Source: Niabella drilacis | GTDB taxonomy: Bacteria > Bacteroidota > Bacteroidia > Chitinophagales > Chitinophagaceae | Length of the DNA: 44,612 nt | NCBI RefSeq assembly: GCF_900101395.1 | Contig: NZ_FMZO01000029.1 | Span: 1-44,612 of the forward strand | Direction of reading: 5' to 3' | Part shown: piece after piece, positions 34,443 through 44,532 of the stretch | Numbering within the stretch: the first letter of the stretch is position 1 | Layout of the letters: each line of letters begins with the position of its first letter | Program-made: the position numbers and the translations under genes | Notes under the pieces: model-generated | What the model was told of the DNA's origin: nothing | What the model saw: only the letters and a program-made list of their open reading frames with translations | Database searches by the model: none

Positions 34443-34576
34443 CTTCTTATGTACTATTTTAAAACCGGGGCCGCTTTTCTGATCGGCTCCTTATATTTAC
34501 CAGTACTGTGCAATCGGTTGTTCAATAGTTGAGCACAGTTCTTGCGGAATCATTATTCAAAAATCTGCAGGTCATT

Positions 34577-35977
34577 ATGAGATTATCGGTATTTATGAAG
34601 CCCTGGTTGGTTGCCAGCCTTTTAATATTTATGGTCCTTGGCTGCCAAAAGGCAGCCCCGGTAAAAGCTGAAGAGCGTCCTGTTCCGGGCGGGGAGCCAG
34701 GCAATCCAAAAAATACGGATACTCCGGTGAAGGTAGCAAAAAATGCAATTGGCTCCGAAATACAGGAGTTTAATGAAAAAACAGATGCTTTTAAGGAATC
34801 GGTTGACCGGCTGCGGCAGGGCAATCCCTGGTCTGATTTTGAGCCTACCGGTTTTTACCTGCCGCCCAATACCGTATTAACATTAAAGGTTGAACAGCTT
34901 GCGGGGAGTGCACTTCCCAAACTGCTGATCGGCACGTACTCTTTTGATACGCTTCGCTGGGATCCTTTATCGGTGAAGCTTACAGCAGGAACCAATACCA
35001 TTGCGGCTGATCCGCTGGGAGGCCTGCTGTGGGTCCGTTATACCACAACGGGTACCCCTGCGGCTAAAGTGCGGATCACGTTTCAGACCGGTGCGGTAAG
35101 GGCGCCGGTATTTATAAAAGATGAAACCGTTGACTGGCAGGCGCAGCTCAATACTTATACCGGGGCGCCGGCAGCCTTGCTGCTTAATAAAAATGTATAC
35201 CTTGTTGTTAAAAGGAGCCGTGCGCTCAGTACCGGCAGCGATGCCGCTAATTTTATATTACAAACGATTGATAAAGGTGTTGATAAGGGCGAAAATTATA
35301 TCAGCGGGCTGGACGGGTCTGCACCTGAACACCAGTTACCCACCCATAAGATCCTGATGACGGAGTCAAATAAACGCGGCCTGTGGGGAGCTGCGAGCTA
35401 CTACCGTACATGGTTTGCGCCGGGCCTGATGGATGAGGCACTAACCGCTCAAAAGATCATCGCAAGCGGCTGGGGCGCCTGGCATGAGCTGGGACATATG
35501 CGTCAGCAGCAGGCATGGAAATGGTCGGTATTGGGGGAAGTAACCGTAAATATTTATACAATGGCAGCGGAGCGGGCGATCAATGGCGGCGGTGCAACGC
35601 GGCTAAAGGGCGCTCCCACAACGAATGCGATGAATTTTCTGGCGTTAACCGATCCCAACAAAGATTTCAACTCCAATACCCAGATGGCAGATGGTAATTT
35701 TACCCGGCTGTTTATGTTTCATCAATTATGGCTGGCGTTTGGCGATAACTTTTATATCAGGCTGCATCAGCAGACCCGGTCGGAAAGACCTGATTTGTCT
35801 GCGGATGCCGATAAAATGCGCTACTTTATGTTAAAGGCCTGTACGATTTCCGGCAGGAACTTAAGCCGGTTCTTCCGGAAATGGGGCTTCAGGGTTAGTG
35901 AATCTGTTTATACAGAAATTGCCGGCTTAGGTTTGCCGGAGCCGGAAACAGATCCCAGCACCCTGAAAGACAGCTGA
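34577..35977 (+). CDS. M60-like (enhancin-type) metallopeptidase lipoprotein
   Basis: 466 residues starting MRLSVFM, with a lipobox (VLGC, Cys about 24). Residues about 75-200 form a beta domain, then the peptidase M60 core: LMTESNKRGLWGAASYYRTW, the zinc site HELGH (His303, Glu304, His307) and a downstream Glu321 in GEVTVNIYT that fits the gluzincin pattern. M60 enzymes cut mucin-type or other glycoproteins. As a surface lipoprotein it could act with the PNGase F-like and alpha-galactosidase genes on glycoprotein, though they are in separate transcription units. The frame is open 16 codons further; the ATG at 34577 gives the signal peptide. Confidence 0.85.
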   Translation: MRLSVFMKPWLVASLLIFMVLGCQKAAPVKAEERPVPGGEPGNPKNTDTPVKVAKNAIGSEIQEFNEKTDAFKESVDRLRQGNPWSDFEPTGFYLPPNTVLTLKVEQLAGSALPKLLIGTYSFDTLRWDPLSVKLTAGTNTIAADPLGGLLWVRYTTTGTPAAKVRITFQTGAVRAPVFIKDETVDWQAQLNTYTGAPAALLLNKNVYLVVKRSRALSTGSDAANFILQTIDKGVDKGENYISGLDGSAPEHQLPTHKILMTESNKRGLWGAASYYRTWFAPGLMDEALTAQKIIASGWGAWHELGHMRQQQAWKWSVLGEVTVNIYTMAAERAINGGGATRLKGAPTTNAMNFLALTDPNKDFNSNTQMADGNFTRLFMFHQLWLAFGDNFYIRLHQQTRSERPDLSADADKMRYFMLKACTISGRNLSRFFRKWGFRVSESVYTEIAGLGLPEPETDPSTLKDS

Positions 35978-36340
35978 CGCGACCTTTTCTCATAAATAAA
36001 CGATTGCAAAATATACAGGGCTATAACCGGCCCCGAGGAAGATTTAAAAAATGTTTTAGAATCTTACCTGTATTTTACGGATTGTAACACAAATGAATGC
36101 CTGTTATTGCAAATCAAACATCAGTCGGGCGTCAAAAAATCGATTTTTCAATATTTTTTTTGATTCTATTTAACAATGAGTTAACATTGCTGAATTATTT
36201 TTAATTTTTATTTAATTATTAAAAATATTTCATTTTGTTTCATTTTATTTTAGTTATTTGCAGCAACGATTGTTTGGCCTTGCCAATAAACTAAAAAGCA
36301 AACCAGAATATATAAAAATAAACTTAAACTAAACAGTCCA
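35978..36340. other. AT-rich leader region of the second Sus locus
   Basis: A 363-bp gap with very low G+C in its second half. It holds a 14-bp palindrome AAAAATCGATTTTT (36135-36148) that may act as a terminator hairpin after the M60 gene. No exact TAnnTTTG promoter or riboswitch fold could be read with confidence before the SusC start at 36341. Confidence 0.5.
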
Positions 36341-39300
36341 ATGTTTCTAAAGAGATTACTAGGGGCTCTTTTGTTGCTCTTTTGTTTTGCAACAGGATTT
36401 GCGCAAACCAGGAGTATCACGGGAGTAGTTAAGAATGCAGATGATGGTACCGTTATAGCAGGGGCTACCATAACCAACCTGAAAACGAGTTTTCAAACAG
36501 CCTCCAACCAGAACGGCGAGTTTAAAATTGATGCTGCCTCCGGCGACTCTGTTTTGTTCTCCCATGTAGGAAGAAGAGATCAGACCGTCGTTGTTAGTGA
36601 AAAAAGCATCCTTGAGGTCGTAATGTATGCCGGCAAAAGCGAAATGGATGAGGTTACCGTGGTAGCCTTTGGTAAGCAGAAGAAAACCAGCGTGGTGGGT
36701 GCTGTTACCACGGTGAGTGTAGAGGATCTCCGGATCCCCTCTTCCAATTTTACCAGCTCTTTTGCGGGCCGTATCCCGGGGATGATCTCCTTTTCTCCTT
36801 CGGGCGAGCCGGGTGCAGATAATGCCCAGTTCTTTATCCGGGGGGTAACCACCTTCGGGTACCAGGCATCACCGCTCATTTTGATTGATGGATTTGAATC
36901 CTCCACGGATGTATTAGCCCGTCTTCAGCCGGATGATATTGAGTCCTTTTCTATTTTAAAAGATGCTTCGGCTACGGTACTGTATGGTGCCCGGGGGGCC
37001 AATGGTATCATCATGGTCAATACAAAATCGGGAAAAGAAGGGCCGGTACGGCTGAGTGCCCGTTTTGACCTGAATGTGAGCGCTTCCTCAAGAATTCCAA
37101 AAATGCTGGATGGGGTGTCCTATATGAAGCTTTATAATGAAGCCCGTATATCCAGGGATCCTATCCTGGGGGCGTATTATTCCGAGCAAAAAATTCAATC
37201 AACCGCCAGCGGAGAGAATCCCATGATCTTCCCCAATATCGACTGGTACAACACCTTATTTAATCAAACAACGCAAAATAAAAAGCTCAACTTAAATATC
37301 AACGGCGGCGGACAGGTGGCTACTTATTATGTTGCGCTTGGTATTGATAAGGAATCCGGGTTACTGAAGGTGGACAAAAGGAACAACTTTAATAATAATA
37401 TCGACATCAACCGGTTTTACATCCGCTCCAATGTGATCTTTAAGCTGACGCCTACTACCAAGCTGGATACAAGGATCCAGGGACGTTTTGAGCGGTATAA
37501 CGGTCCTTTTGTTTCTGCTACCGATGTATATAATATGGTAATGAACACCAACCCGGTAGATTTTCCGGCCACCTATGAGCCGGATGAAAAGCATTCAAGC
37601 GCGGATTATACCCTGTTTGGAAACACCTATCTGGGTGGAGGGCTGAAACGCAATCCTTATGCGGAAATGGTGCGGGGGTATGAAGGACGCAACGAGAGTG
37701 ATATCACTACCAATGCTACGCTTTACCAGGACCTGAAATTTATTACCCGGGGCTTAAAACTGGAGGCCCGCGCTTCCGTGGATACCTGGAGCAAATACTC
37801 CGGCCGCCGCAGCTATAATCCGTATTATTTTGACCTCGAAAGCTATAACCAGGTTACGGGTGAGTACAAACTGTTTGACCTGAACCCCAACGATGGCAGC
37901 CCCTATTTGGGGAACGTACTCCCCGGGAGGGATGCCAACGGGCACTATTACTTCCAGGTAATGCTGAATTATGACCGGACTTTTGGCCGGCACAATATCG
38001 GGTTAATGACGGTGGGTATGTCGGATGAAAAGCTGCTTACCGCGGGTAACAGTAATTCAATTTACGAAACGCTCCCCGAGCGGAACCTGGGTAACTCCGG
38101 CCGGGCAACCTATAACTATGACAACCGCTACTTCTTTGAATTTACGTATGGTTATAACGGTTCCGAAAAATTCTCAAGCAATACCCGCTTTGGATTCTTC
38201 CCCTCCTTTGGTGGTGGCTACCTGGTTTCCAATGAAGATTTCTGGGAGCCTATAAAAGATGTGGTAAGCACACTGAAGTTCAGGGGTACCTGGGGACTGG
38301 TAGGTAACGATGCGATCGCTGGCCGCAGCGGCCGTTTCTTCTATTTATCGGATATAGAGCTGGGCGGTGGTGCCTACCGCTGGGGCAGTTCCTTTATGAA
38401 TGCCTATCCCGGCTATACCATCAACCGCTATGCAAACCCTGATATTACCTGGGAACTTTCTAAAAAACTGAACCTGGGGATGGATCTGAACCTGTTCAAG
38501 GATGCGGTGAAATTCCAGATCGATTTTTACAGGGATATGAGATCCGGGATCTACATGCAGCGCCAGAACTTCCCATCTACGGCAGGGCTGGAAGCTTCTA
38601 TCAGCGGAAACGTGGGAAAGGTTTCATCAAAAGGGTTTGAGGCGCATGTGGATTATTCCAAATCATTTCAGAATGGCCTGATGGTTCAGATCATGGGTAA
38701 CTTTACCTATGCCACCAATAAACTGGTGGAAATTGATGAAAAAAATTATTCCGATGCCTACCTGAGACGCCTGGGAAGCAATATTAACCAGCAATGGGGC
38801 TTAGTGGCGGAGCGGCTTTTTGTAGATTCTGCAGAAATTGCCAACTCCCCCAAACAGGATTTTGGTCGCTATATGGCCGGGGATATTAAATATAAAGACG
38901 TAAATGGCGATGGAGTGATCAACGCCAACGACCGGGTGGCCATGGGCTATCCTACGGTTCCGGAGATCCAGTACGGTTTTGGCGCCTCCGCCTCTTTTAA
39001 GAATTTTGACCTGAACTTTTTCTTCCAGGGTAACTCCCGCGTTTCTTTCTTTATTAACGCTGGCGCAGGGGATGGAGGCATTGCTCCGTTTGCCAGCAGA
39101 AGAAATGCCTTAGCCCTTATTGCCGATGATCACTGGAGCGAAACCAACCCCAATATTCATGCTTTCTGGCCCCGCCTTTCCACGGATCCGATGGACAATA
39201 ATACACAGCAATCGTCCTGGTGGCTGAGAGACGGCTCTTTTTTAAGATTAAAGAAGGTAGAAGTGGGGTATAGCCCTCCCGCATCCCTGCTGAAGCGGAT

Positions 39301-39451
39301 TGGCATTTCGCCCGGTACCCGCACCTACATAAGTACGGAAAATGCGGCAGTATTTACTCCCTTTAAGCTCTGGGATCCGGAAATGGGACGTAATGGATTG
39401 GGTTACCCTCCTAACAGAAGATTTGCCTTTGGTATTCAAGTGATGTTCTAA
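36341..39451 (+). CDS. SusC/RagA-type TonB-dependent outer-membrane receptor (second locus)
   Basis: 1036 residues: signal peptide (MFLKRLLGALLLLF...GFAQT), carboxypeptidase-regulatory-like domain (about 25-95, ITGVVKNADDGTVIAGATI), TonB-box DEVTVVAFGKQKK, plug (about 110-235; FFIRGVTT, LILIDGFESS, ILKDASATVLYGARGANGI) and a barrel to the end FAFGIQVMF. It probably imports a glycan or glycoconjugate in partnership with the SusD-type protein 4 bases after its stop. The two sets of accessory lipoproteins downstream suggest a complete surface uptake system. The substrate cannot be told from sequence. Confidence 0.94.
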   Translation: MFLKRLLGALLLLFCFATGFAQTRSITGVVKNADDGTVIAGATITNLKTSFQTASNQNGEFKIDAASGDSVLFSHVGRRDQTVVVSEKSILEVVMYAGKSEMDEVTVVAFGKQKKTSVVGAVTTVSVEDLRIPSSNFTSSFAGRIPGMISFSPSGEPGADNAQFFIRGVTTFGYQASPLILIDGFESSTDVLARLQPDDIESFSILKDASATVLYGARGANGIIMVNTKSGKEGPVRLSARFDLNVSASSRIPKMLDGVSYMKLYNEARISRDPILGAYYSEQKIQSTASGENPMIFPNIDWYNTLFNQTTQNKKLNLNINGGGQVATYYVALGIDKESGLLKVDKRNNFNNNIDINRFYIRSNVIFKLTPTTKLDTRIQGRFERYNGPFVSATDVYNMVMNTNPVDFPATYEPDEKHSSADYTLFGNTYLGGGLKRNPYAEMVRGYEGRNESDITTNATLYQDLKFITRGLKLEARASVDTWSKYSGRRSYNPYYFDLESYNQVTGEYKLFDLNPNDGSPYLGNVLPGRDANGHYYFQVMLNYDRTFGRHNIGLMTVGMSDEKLLTAGNSNSIYETLPERNLGNSGRATYNYDNRYFFEFTYGYNGSEKFSSNTRFGFFPSFGGGYLVSNEDFWEPIKDVVSTLKFRGTWGLVGNDAIAGRSGRFFYLSDIELGGGAYRWGSSFMNAYPGYTINRYANPDITWELSKKLNLGMDLNLFKDAVKFQIDFYRDMRSGIYMQRQNFPSTAGLEASISGNVGKVSSKGFEAHVDYSKSFQNGLMVQIMGNFTYATNKLVEIDEKNYSDAYLRRLGSNINQQWGLVAERLFVDSAEIANSPKQDFGRYMAGDIKYKDVNGDGVINANDRVAMGYPTVPEIQYGFGASASFKNFDLNFFFQGNSRVSFFINAGAGDGGIAPFASRRNALALIADDHWSETNPNIHAFWPRLSTDPMDNNTQQSSWWLRDGSFLRLKKVEVGYSPPASLLKRIGISPGTRTYISTENAAVFTPFKLWDPEMGRNGLGYPPNRRFAFGIQVMF

Positions 39452-39455
39452 AAAA

Positions 39456-41420
39456 ATGATTATGAAATTGTATAAAATTATTCTATTTACTCTTTTGCTG
39501 ACCGGGGGTGTTTCCTGCTCCAAATTCCTGGACGTGGTGCCGGATAATACCATGCGGCTTGAAAATATTTTCCAGAAAAAGGAAGACGCCTGGAACGCCC
39601 TGGCCAAGGTATACAGCTATATGCCTCCGGATGATAATACACACAACACCTCCTGGCTGTTGGGCGATGAATGGATCGGCCGCCTGGATTTAAATGACGT
39701 TACCGGCAACATTCATGGGATAAGGGTCATGCGGGGTTTACAGTCGAAATCATCTCCGCAGCTGGGCTACTGGTCGGGCAACAACGGTGCTACCCCGCTT
39801 TACCAGGGGATTCGTCAATGCGACGTGTTCTTACAGAATATTGACCGGGTAAGCGACATGACGGAGACAGAACGCAACGACTGGAAGGCGCAGGTGAAAA
39901 TGATGAAAGCCTATTATGTTTTCCTGCTGATACGCTATTATGGCCCGGTAGTGCTGCCGACAAAAATGGCCACTCCCGAATCTTCCAAGGAAGAGCTTTT
40001 TATTCCCCGCTCCAAAGTAGAAGACTGTTTCAAATTTGTGCTGGACCTGATGGACGAAGCCATTCCCCAGCTAAAAGAGAGGGCCGGTGAGAACGATCTC
40101 GGGCAGATCGATAAGATGGTAGCACTGGCCATTAAGGCGAAAGTATTGTTTTTCAGGGCCAGTCCTTTTTACAATGGTAACCGGGAGTATTTCGGGGATT
40201 TCCTGGATAGCGATGGTAAACCGTTTTTCTCCATGGAATATGACCGGGAAAAATGGAAATTGGCCATTGATGCTATTAATGCCGCCATTGCATCTGCAGA
40301 AGGAAATGGCCATGGCCTTTATACTTATGAAAAGCAACCCTACCTCTATGATTCAGCGGCCTTCCGGTTGAATGGCGACAAAATGAAGACCCTGTATGAT
40401 CTGCGGATGTTGATCTGTGATCCCTGGAACAAGGAAGTGGTATGGGGCTACTCCAACCTGAATTACTATGGCCAGGGCGAAATAGCACACTCCACCAATA
40501 TCCGCCTGCCATTGGGTTATGGAGACGGCGTTACCAATTCGGCAACATTTTCATGGCAGTGGCTGGCCGCTACTTACCAGATGGCCGAACGCTACTATAC
40601 AAAGAATGGTCTGCCCCTGGATGAGGACCGGACCTTTGATATGAACCTGAAGTATGAACAGTTAACAACACCCGGCGCGGCTGATGCAGAGTATAGACCG
40701 CTCATGGGATATATGCAGCCGGGTGCAGAAACGATCAACCTTTATATGAACCGGGAGCCGCGCTTCTACGCCAACCTGGGCATCACCGGCGGATTCTGGA
40801 GGGCGCATACGGTACGGATCAACACCAAAATGTTTGCGAACTCCGATGGTGGGTTTAACTCATCAATCAATGCCACAGACTATTTAACCACGGGGATCGG
40901 GGTACAAAAAATGGTACACCCGGAGTCCATGTCGGGTGCCTGGCAGCGGACGATCAAATTCCCTTACCCGCTTATCCGGATGGCAGACCTCTATTTGATG
41001 AGGGCAGAAGCACTCAATGAATATTCCGGGCCAAGCAGCGAAGTATATAACGAGATCAATAAAATACGCCGCCGTGCCGGGATACCGGATGTGGAAGCTG
41101 TTTGGGCCGACCCTAGTCTTACACGTGACCCCGGTAAACATTTAACAAAAGAGGGGCTCCGGGATATTATCCTTTATGAGCGCTCTGTAGAGCTGGCTTT
41201 TGAAGGGCAGCACTACTGGGATATGATCCGGCATAAACGTGCACCGGCGGCCTTCTCCGCACCAGTTTGGGGATGGACGGTTACAGGAGCAGACGCTAAA
41301 ACGTTCTTTAACCTGGAAGTAAAACAACAGCGGAAATTTACGATCACGGATTGCCTGTGGCCTATTGATCTGAATGAGATGAATACAAACGGCAAACTGA
41401 TTCAGAACCCGGGATGGTAA
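39456..41420 (+). CDS. SusD/RagB-type surface lipoprotein (second locus)
   Basis: 654 residues with a type II signal (lipobox GVSC, about residue 22) followed by SKFLDVVPD, the classic SusD start. Middle TPR-like helices (YYVFLLIRYYGPVVLP) and the C-terminal RagB domain (KFPYPLIRMADLYLMRAEAL, LAFEGQHYWDMIRHKRA) are complete. It is the nutrient-binding lid for the adjacent barrel. The start may be the second ATG at 39462. It sits directly after the SusC gene. Confidence 0.93.
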   Translation: MIMKLYKIILFTLLLTGGVSCSKFLDVVPDNTMRLENIFQKKEDAWNALAKVYSYMPPDDNTHNTSWLLGDEWIGRLDLNDVTGNIHGIRVMRGLQSKSSPQLGYWSGNNGATPLYQGIRQCDVFLQNIDRVSDMTETERNDWKAQVKMMKAYYVFLLIRYYGPVVLPTKMATPESSKEELFIPRSKVEDCFKFVLDLMDEAIPQLKERAGENDLGQIDKMVALAIKAKVLFFRASPFYNGNREYFGDFLDSDGKPFFSMEYDREKWKLAIDAINAAIASAEGNGHGLYTYEKQPYLYDSAAFRLNGDKMKTLYDLRMLICDPWNKEVVWGYSNLNYYGQGEIAHSTNIRLPLGYGDGVTNSATFSWQWLAATYQMAERYYTKNGLPLDEDRTFDMNLKYEQLTTPGAADAEYRPLMGYMQPGAETINLYMNREPRFYANLGITGGFWRAHTVRINTKMFANSDGGFNSSINATDYLTTGIGVQKMVHPESMSGAWQRTIKFPYPLIRMADLYLMRAEALNEYSGPSSEVYNEINKIRRRAGIPDVEAVWADPSLTRDPGKHLTKEGLRDIILYERSVELAFEGQHYWDMIRHKRAPAAFSAPVWGWTVTGADAKTFFNLEVKQQRKFTITDCLWPIDLNEMNTNGKLIQNPGW

Positions 41421-41452
41421 TTACAATATTGAAAATGAAATATAAAGTTATT

Positions 41453-42724
41453 ATGGAAAAAAGAATACTTGCCTTCCAGTTGTTTCTTTGCGTACTGGTA
41501 GTCATGGGATGTTCTAAAACAGAAGGTTTTAAGACCCAGGGCAACGACAAAACGCCCCCCGGCGCCGTTACATTGAAAAAATATACGCCTTTATATGGCG
41601 GCGCCCGCTTTTTTTACACCATACCTACTGATGAGGACCTGGTTGGAGTAGAAGCGGAGTATACCAATAAAAACAACGAGGTCTTTAAGTTTATGTCTTC
41701 CTATTTCCAGGATTCACTGGATGTTTATGGCTTTGCCAGTATTGATCCGCAAAAGGTAAAACTCTATGCAGTAGACAGGTCCGGAAACCGGTCGCAGCCT
41801 GTGGAAGTAGATGTGGTATCCCTGGAGCCGGCTTATTCGAGGGTGGCTAACTCCATGACGGCTAGAGCCGGATTCAGCTCTTTCTTTGTGGATTGGAAAA
41901 ATGAGCTGAAGCAGAACATTAATGTTTATGTGGATTATGAGTTTAAGCAAAATGGCGCCGATCGAAAATTGACAACAGTTTTCTCATCTAATCTTGAGCA
42001 GGATCGCCGGTTTGTCAACGACCTGGTCCTGGGTGCAGACGGTAAAGTGAAAGTAAAAGTAAGGGTAGAAGATAAATATGGCAATATGACCACCCCCATC
42101 GATAAAGGCGAATTGACCCTGCTGGAAGATGTGGTGATCCCGAAGCTGGCCTGGAAATTGCCGAATGCCAATGATACCATTGGTGGGGTTCCCATGGTTT
42201 TTGGTGACGGTTTGGAGGGCAGGACCGCCAAGGTTATTGACGGGATCATCGACCGGGGCGATAACCTGAATTTTATGCATACACAAAGCCGTGGACGTAC
42301 CGGTAAGGCGGTTGATGGAAATATGCCCTGGAACCTGATGATCGACCTGGGCGACTATTATGAGATCAGCCGGATCGTAACCGTGCAGCGGCACTCCGGG
42401 GGATTGGCGAATATCATCCGCGGGCAATATTATAAGACAGAAAACGTAGGGATCTACCGGTTCTATACCTGGAACGATACTCAGAACAAATGGGATACGG
42501 TAATGCAAAAGAAAATTGATGTTCCCGTGGGCCTTACCGAACTGGAGTTTGTGAAAATGGGAGAAGCCGGTGATATGGCCTATATGTACCCGGATAACCC
42601 GCAATATACCAAGCCTACCCGTTGGATCCGGTACGAGGCCGTAATGGGGTTCACCAGCAACTACACCCTTGCGGATGCAAACTGCCTTTCTGAGGTAACA
42701 CTTTATGGTAGAAAAAAGAATTGA
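41453..42724 (+). CDS. DUF4959/DUF5000-type surface lipoprotein
   Basis: 423 residues from the third in-frame ATG, chosen because it gives a compact lipoprotein signal (MEKRILAFQLFLC...VVMGC). The N-terminal part (GGARFFYTIPTDEDLVGVEA) and middle (YEFKQNGADRKLTT) match the DUF4959/DUF5126 type, and the last third (DLGDYYEISRIVTVQRH, WIRYEAVMGF) is DUF5000, a galactose-binding-like fold. Such proteins occur right after SusD in polysaccharide utilization loci and may bind glycan at the surface. The two earlier ATGs overlap the SusD stop or precede it by little. Confidence 0.8.
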   Translation: MEKRILAFQLFLCVLVVMGCSKTEGFKTQGNDKTPPGAVTLKKYTPLYGGARFFYTIPTDEDLVGVEAEYTNKNNEVFKFMSSYFQDSLDVYGFASIDPQKVKLYAVDRSGNRSQPVEVDVVSLEPAYSRVANSMTARAGFSSFFVDWKNELKQNINVYVDYEFKQNGADRKLTTVFSSNLEQDRRFVNDLVLGADGKVKVKVRVEDKYGNMTTPIDKGELTLLEDVVIPKLAWKLPNANDTIGGVPMVFGDGLEGRTAKVIDGIIDRGDNLNFMHTQSRGRTGKAVDGNMPWNLMIDLGDYYEISRIVTVQRHSGGLANIIRGQYYKTENVGIYRFYTWNDTQNKWDTVMQKKIDVPVGLTELEFVKMGEAGDMAYMYPDNPQYTKPTRWIRYEAVMGFTSNYTLADANCLSEVTLYGRKKN

Positions 42725-42748
42725 TCATTTGCCAAAAAAAGAGACTTT

Positions 42749-44425
42749 ATGAGCAAAAAAAGATATATACACCTGCTGGTTTGTCTATCGGTAATAACCG
42801 TTACGATAGCCGCCTGCGGTAAAATGTATGATAACATTGACAAATATGCGGGAGAAGTGGTTTACCCGGGGAAATTTGATACGATCGTTGCCCGTATCGG
42901 TTACGAGCGGGTGGAGCTTGATCTGTCCAGGGCCGGAAGGATCCCGGCTTCCGGGATGAACCTCGGCAAGGCCAAGAAAACGGTTATAGAGTATGATAAT
43001 GTAAAGATCGTTAAGGACTCTGTGGTGTCCTGGGTAAATGTTACAGATCTGAAACAATCAAAATTGTATCGTATTAAAGTGTATACGATCGATGAGTTTG
43101 AGAATAAATCGGTGCCCCAGGAAATAGGGGTGATTCCCTACACATCCAGTGATCTGGAACTGCTGCAGATGGCAGCGCCGAGGGTGCTGGCATCTCCTTC
43201 TACTGTTGCTCTTGACTGGCCAACAGGATTGTCCTCTATTTTGTCCAATTATTATGGCCTGAGTTATAGCTATAAGGATCGGTTCGGCGAGGTGAAGACC
43301 GGCGAGCGGAGGGACAAACCCAGGATCTTTATGGCCAATCTTGTTCAGGGAGAGGCGGCACAGATAGCGATCAAATATAAGGTCGTTCCCAAGGTAAACA
43401 ATGTGCCCATCCTGGATACTGTTACCCTGGACCAAACCCTCCAGATCAATACGCCCACGCCCACCACAGTGTTTAAACCTGCAGAGGCCGATATTCTTAA
43501 AGCGAACGGTGTTACTGACTTCACTGCAAACGGAACAGCTTCTGTTCAAAAGCTTACCTTCCCCGTACATACCCTTACCTTACAGGATATTTTTTATTTT
43601 CCGAATGTAAAAGAGATTGATCTTACCGGGGGTACACTGTTCCAGATGAAAACGAATGCGTATAACAGGAACAGCGTTACCAAAACGATCGGAGGCGGAA
43701 GCCAGGTTAGTTTTGCACGGCGTGTGGGTGATATGCCCGAGGCAAACGTATTTTTCCTCCTGGATATGCTGGAGGCCGGCCAGCTAACCAAGGTGAAATA
43801 TATCCCCGGTTCCCTGGGTATTGACGCTTTGCTGCAGCCTTATGTAGATAAAGGGATCGTGGAGCTGGTACCCCTGCCGAATGATGAGCTGATACCTTAT
43901 GACCGCTTCTTTATTGATGGGCGGGTACAAACCGCTGCGTTTTACATGGATCCCAAGCCTGTAGCTTCCGAGTATCCCGCAGGTACGGATCTGCAAAATG
44001 TGTTTAAAGGAACGATCTTGGCCAAAGATGCTTCCATTGTAATGATGCTGCCGAAGGAGTATGAGTTTAATGTATCGCAGTATAAATACATCCGTTTTAA
44101 AGTGTACGGTCCGCCAAAGACGGATATATCCAATAACTATAAGGATTACCAGATCCTGTGGCCCCGGTTTATGAACTACTTATGGGCATTTGGTACAGAA
44201 AGTACTTTTGGACAGCAGGGATGGGATCTCGGGAAGTCCGATTATAAGCTGCCCGATGCCGCACTCCAGACCTGGTATGATGTAAGGCTGGATCTTTCCC
44301 AGGCGGTGGGCCGGCATAACCGGGTTTTGGTGCTCAATATCGGGGGCGAAACCTCTACAGCGTTTACGGCGCCGGCTCAGCCCATTGTGTTTTATTTTGC
44401 TAATTTCAGGTTCAGTAAGAATTAA
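42749..44425 (+). CDS. DUF4998-type lipoprotein
   Basis: 558 residues with a lipoprotein signal (MSKKRYIHLLVCL...TIAACGKMYD). The N-terminal 200 residues match DUF4998 (YAGEVVYPGKFDTIVARIG, TDLKQSKLYRIKVYTIDEF). The rest is beta-rich, with IDLTGGTLFQM and a final jelly-roll-like DVRLDLSQAVGRHNRVLVLN. It completes a four-gene operon (SusC, SusD, DUF4959/5000, DUF4998). These DUFs are mostly seen in loci for host or plant glycans. It is followed by a strong terminator, so the locus ends here. Confidence 0.8.
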   Translation: MSKKRYIHLLVCLSVITVTIAACGKMYDNIDKYAGEVVYPGKFDTIVARIGYERVELDLSRAGRIPASGMNLGKAKKTVIEYDNVKIVKDSVVSWVNVTDLKQSKLYRIKVYTIDEFENKSVPQEIGVIPYTSSDLELLQMAAPRVLASPSTVALDWPTGLSSILSNYYGLSYSYKDRFGEVKTGERRDKPRIFMANLVQGEAAQIAIKYKVVPKVNNVPILDTVTLDQTLQINTPTPTTVFKPAEADILKANGVTDFTANGTASVQKLTFPVHTLTLQDIFYFPNVKEIDLTGGTLFQMKTNAYNRNSVTKTIGGGSQVSFARRVGDMPEANVFFLLDMLEAGQLTKVKYIPGSLGIDALLQPYVDKGIVELVPLPNDELIPYDRFFIDGRVQTAAFYMDPKPVASEYPAGTDLQNVFKGTILAKDASIVMMLPKEYEFNVSQYKYIRFKVYGPPKTDISNNYKDYQILWPRFMNYLWAFGTESTFGQQGWDLGKSDYKLPDAALQTWYDVRLDLSQAVGRHNRVLVLNIGGETSTAFTAPAQPIVFYFANFRFSKN

Positions 44426-44450
44426 AGAATACTGCTTTTTTACAGATTTT

Positions 44451-44483
44451 CTGCCGCAGCGTTTTGTCTGCGGCAGTTTTTTT
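44451..44483 (+). terminator. Rho-independent terminator of the second Sus operon
   Basis: CTGCCGCAG (44451-44459) pairs perfectly with CTGCGGCAG (44468-44476), followed by a run of T. It lies 26 bases after the DUF4998 stop. Confidence 0.9.
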
Positions 44484-44532
44484 ATGGGGGGCTGTTTCAT
44501 AATAAGCCGGCATCAAAATTATTTCTTTTCTC

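Noticed and set aside
36236-36252. Promoter for the second Sus locus at TTTTAGTTATTTG
   Set aside because: It lacks the two-base spacer of TAnnTTTG and has no well placed TTG; the region is so AT-rich that partial matches are expected.
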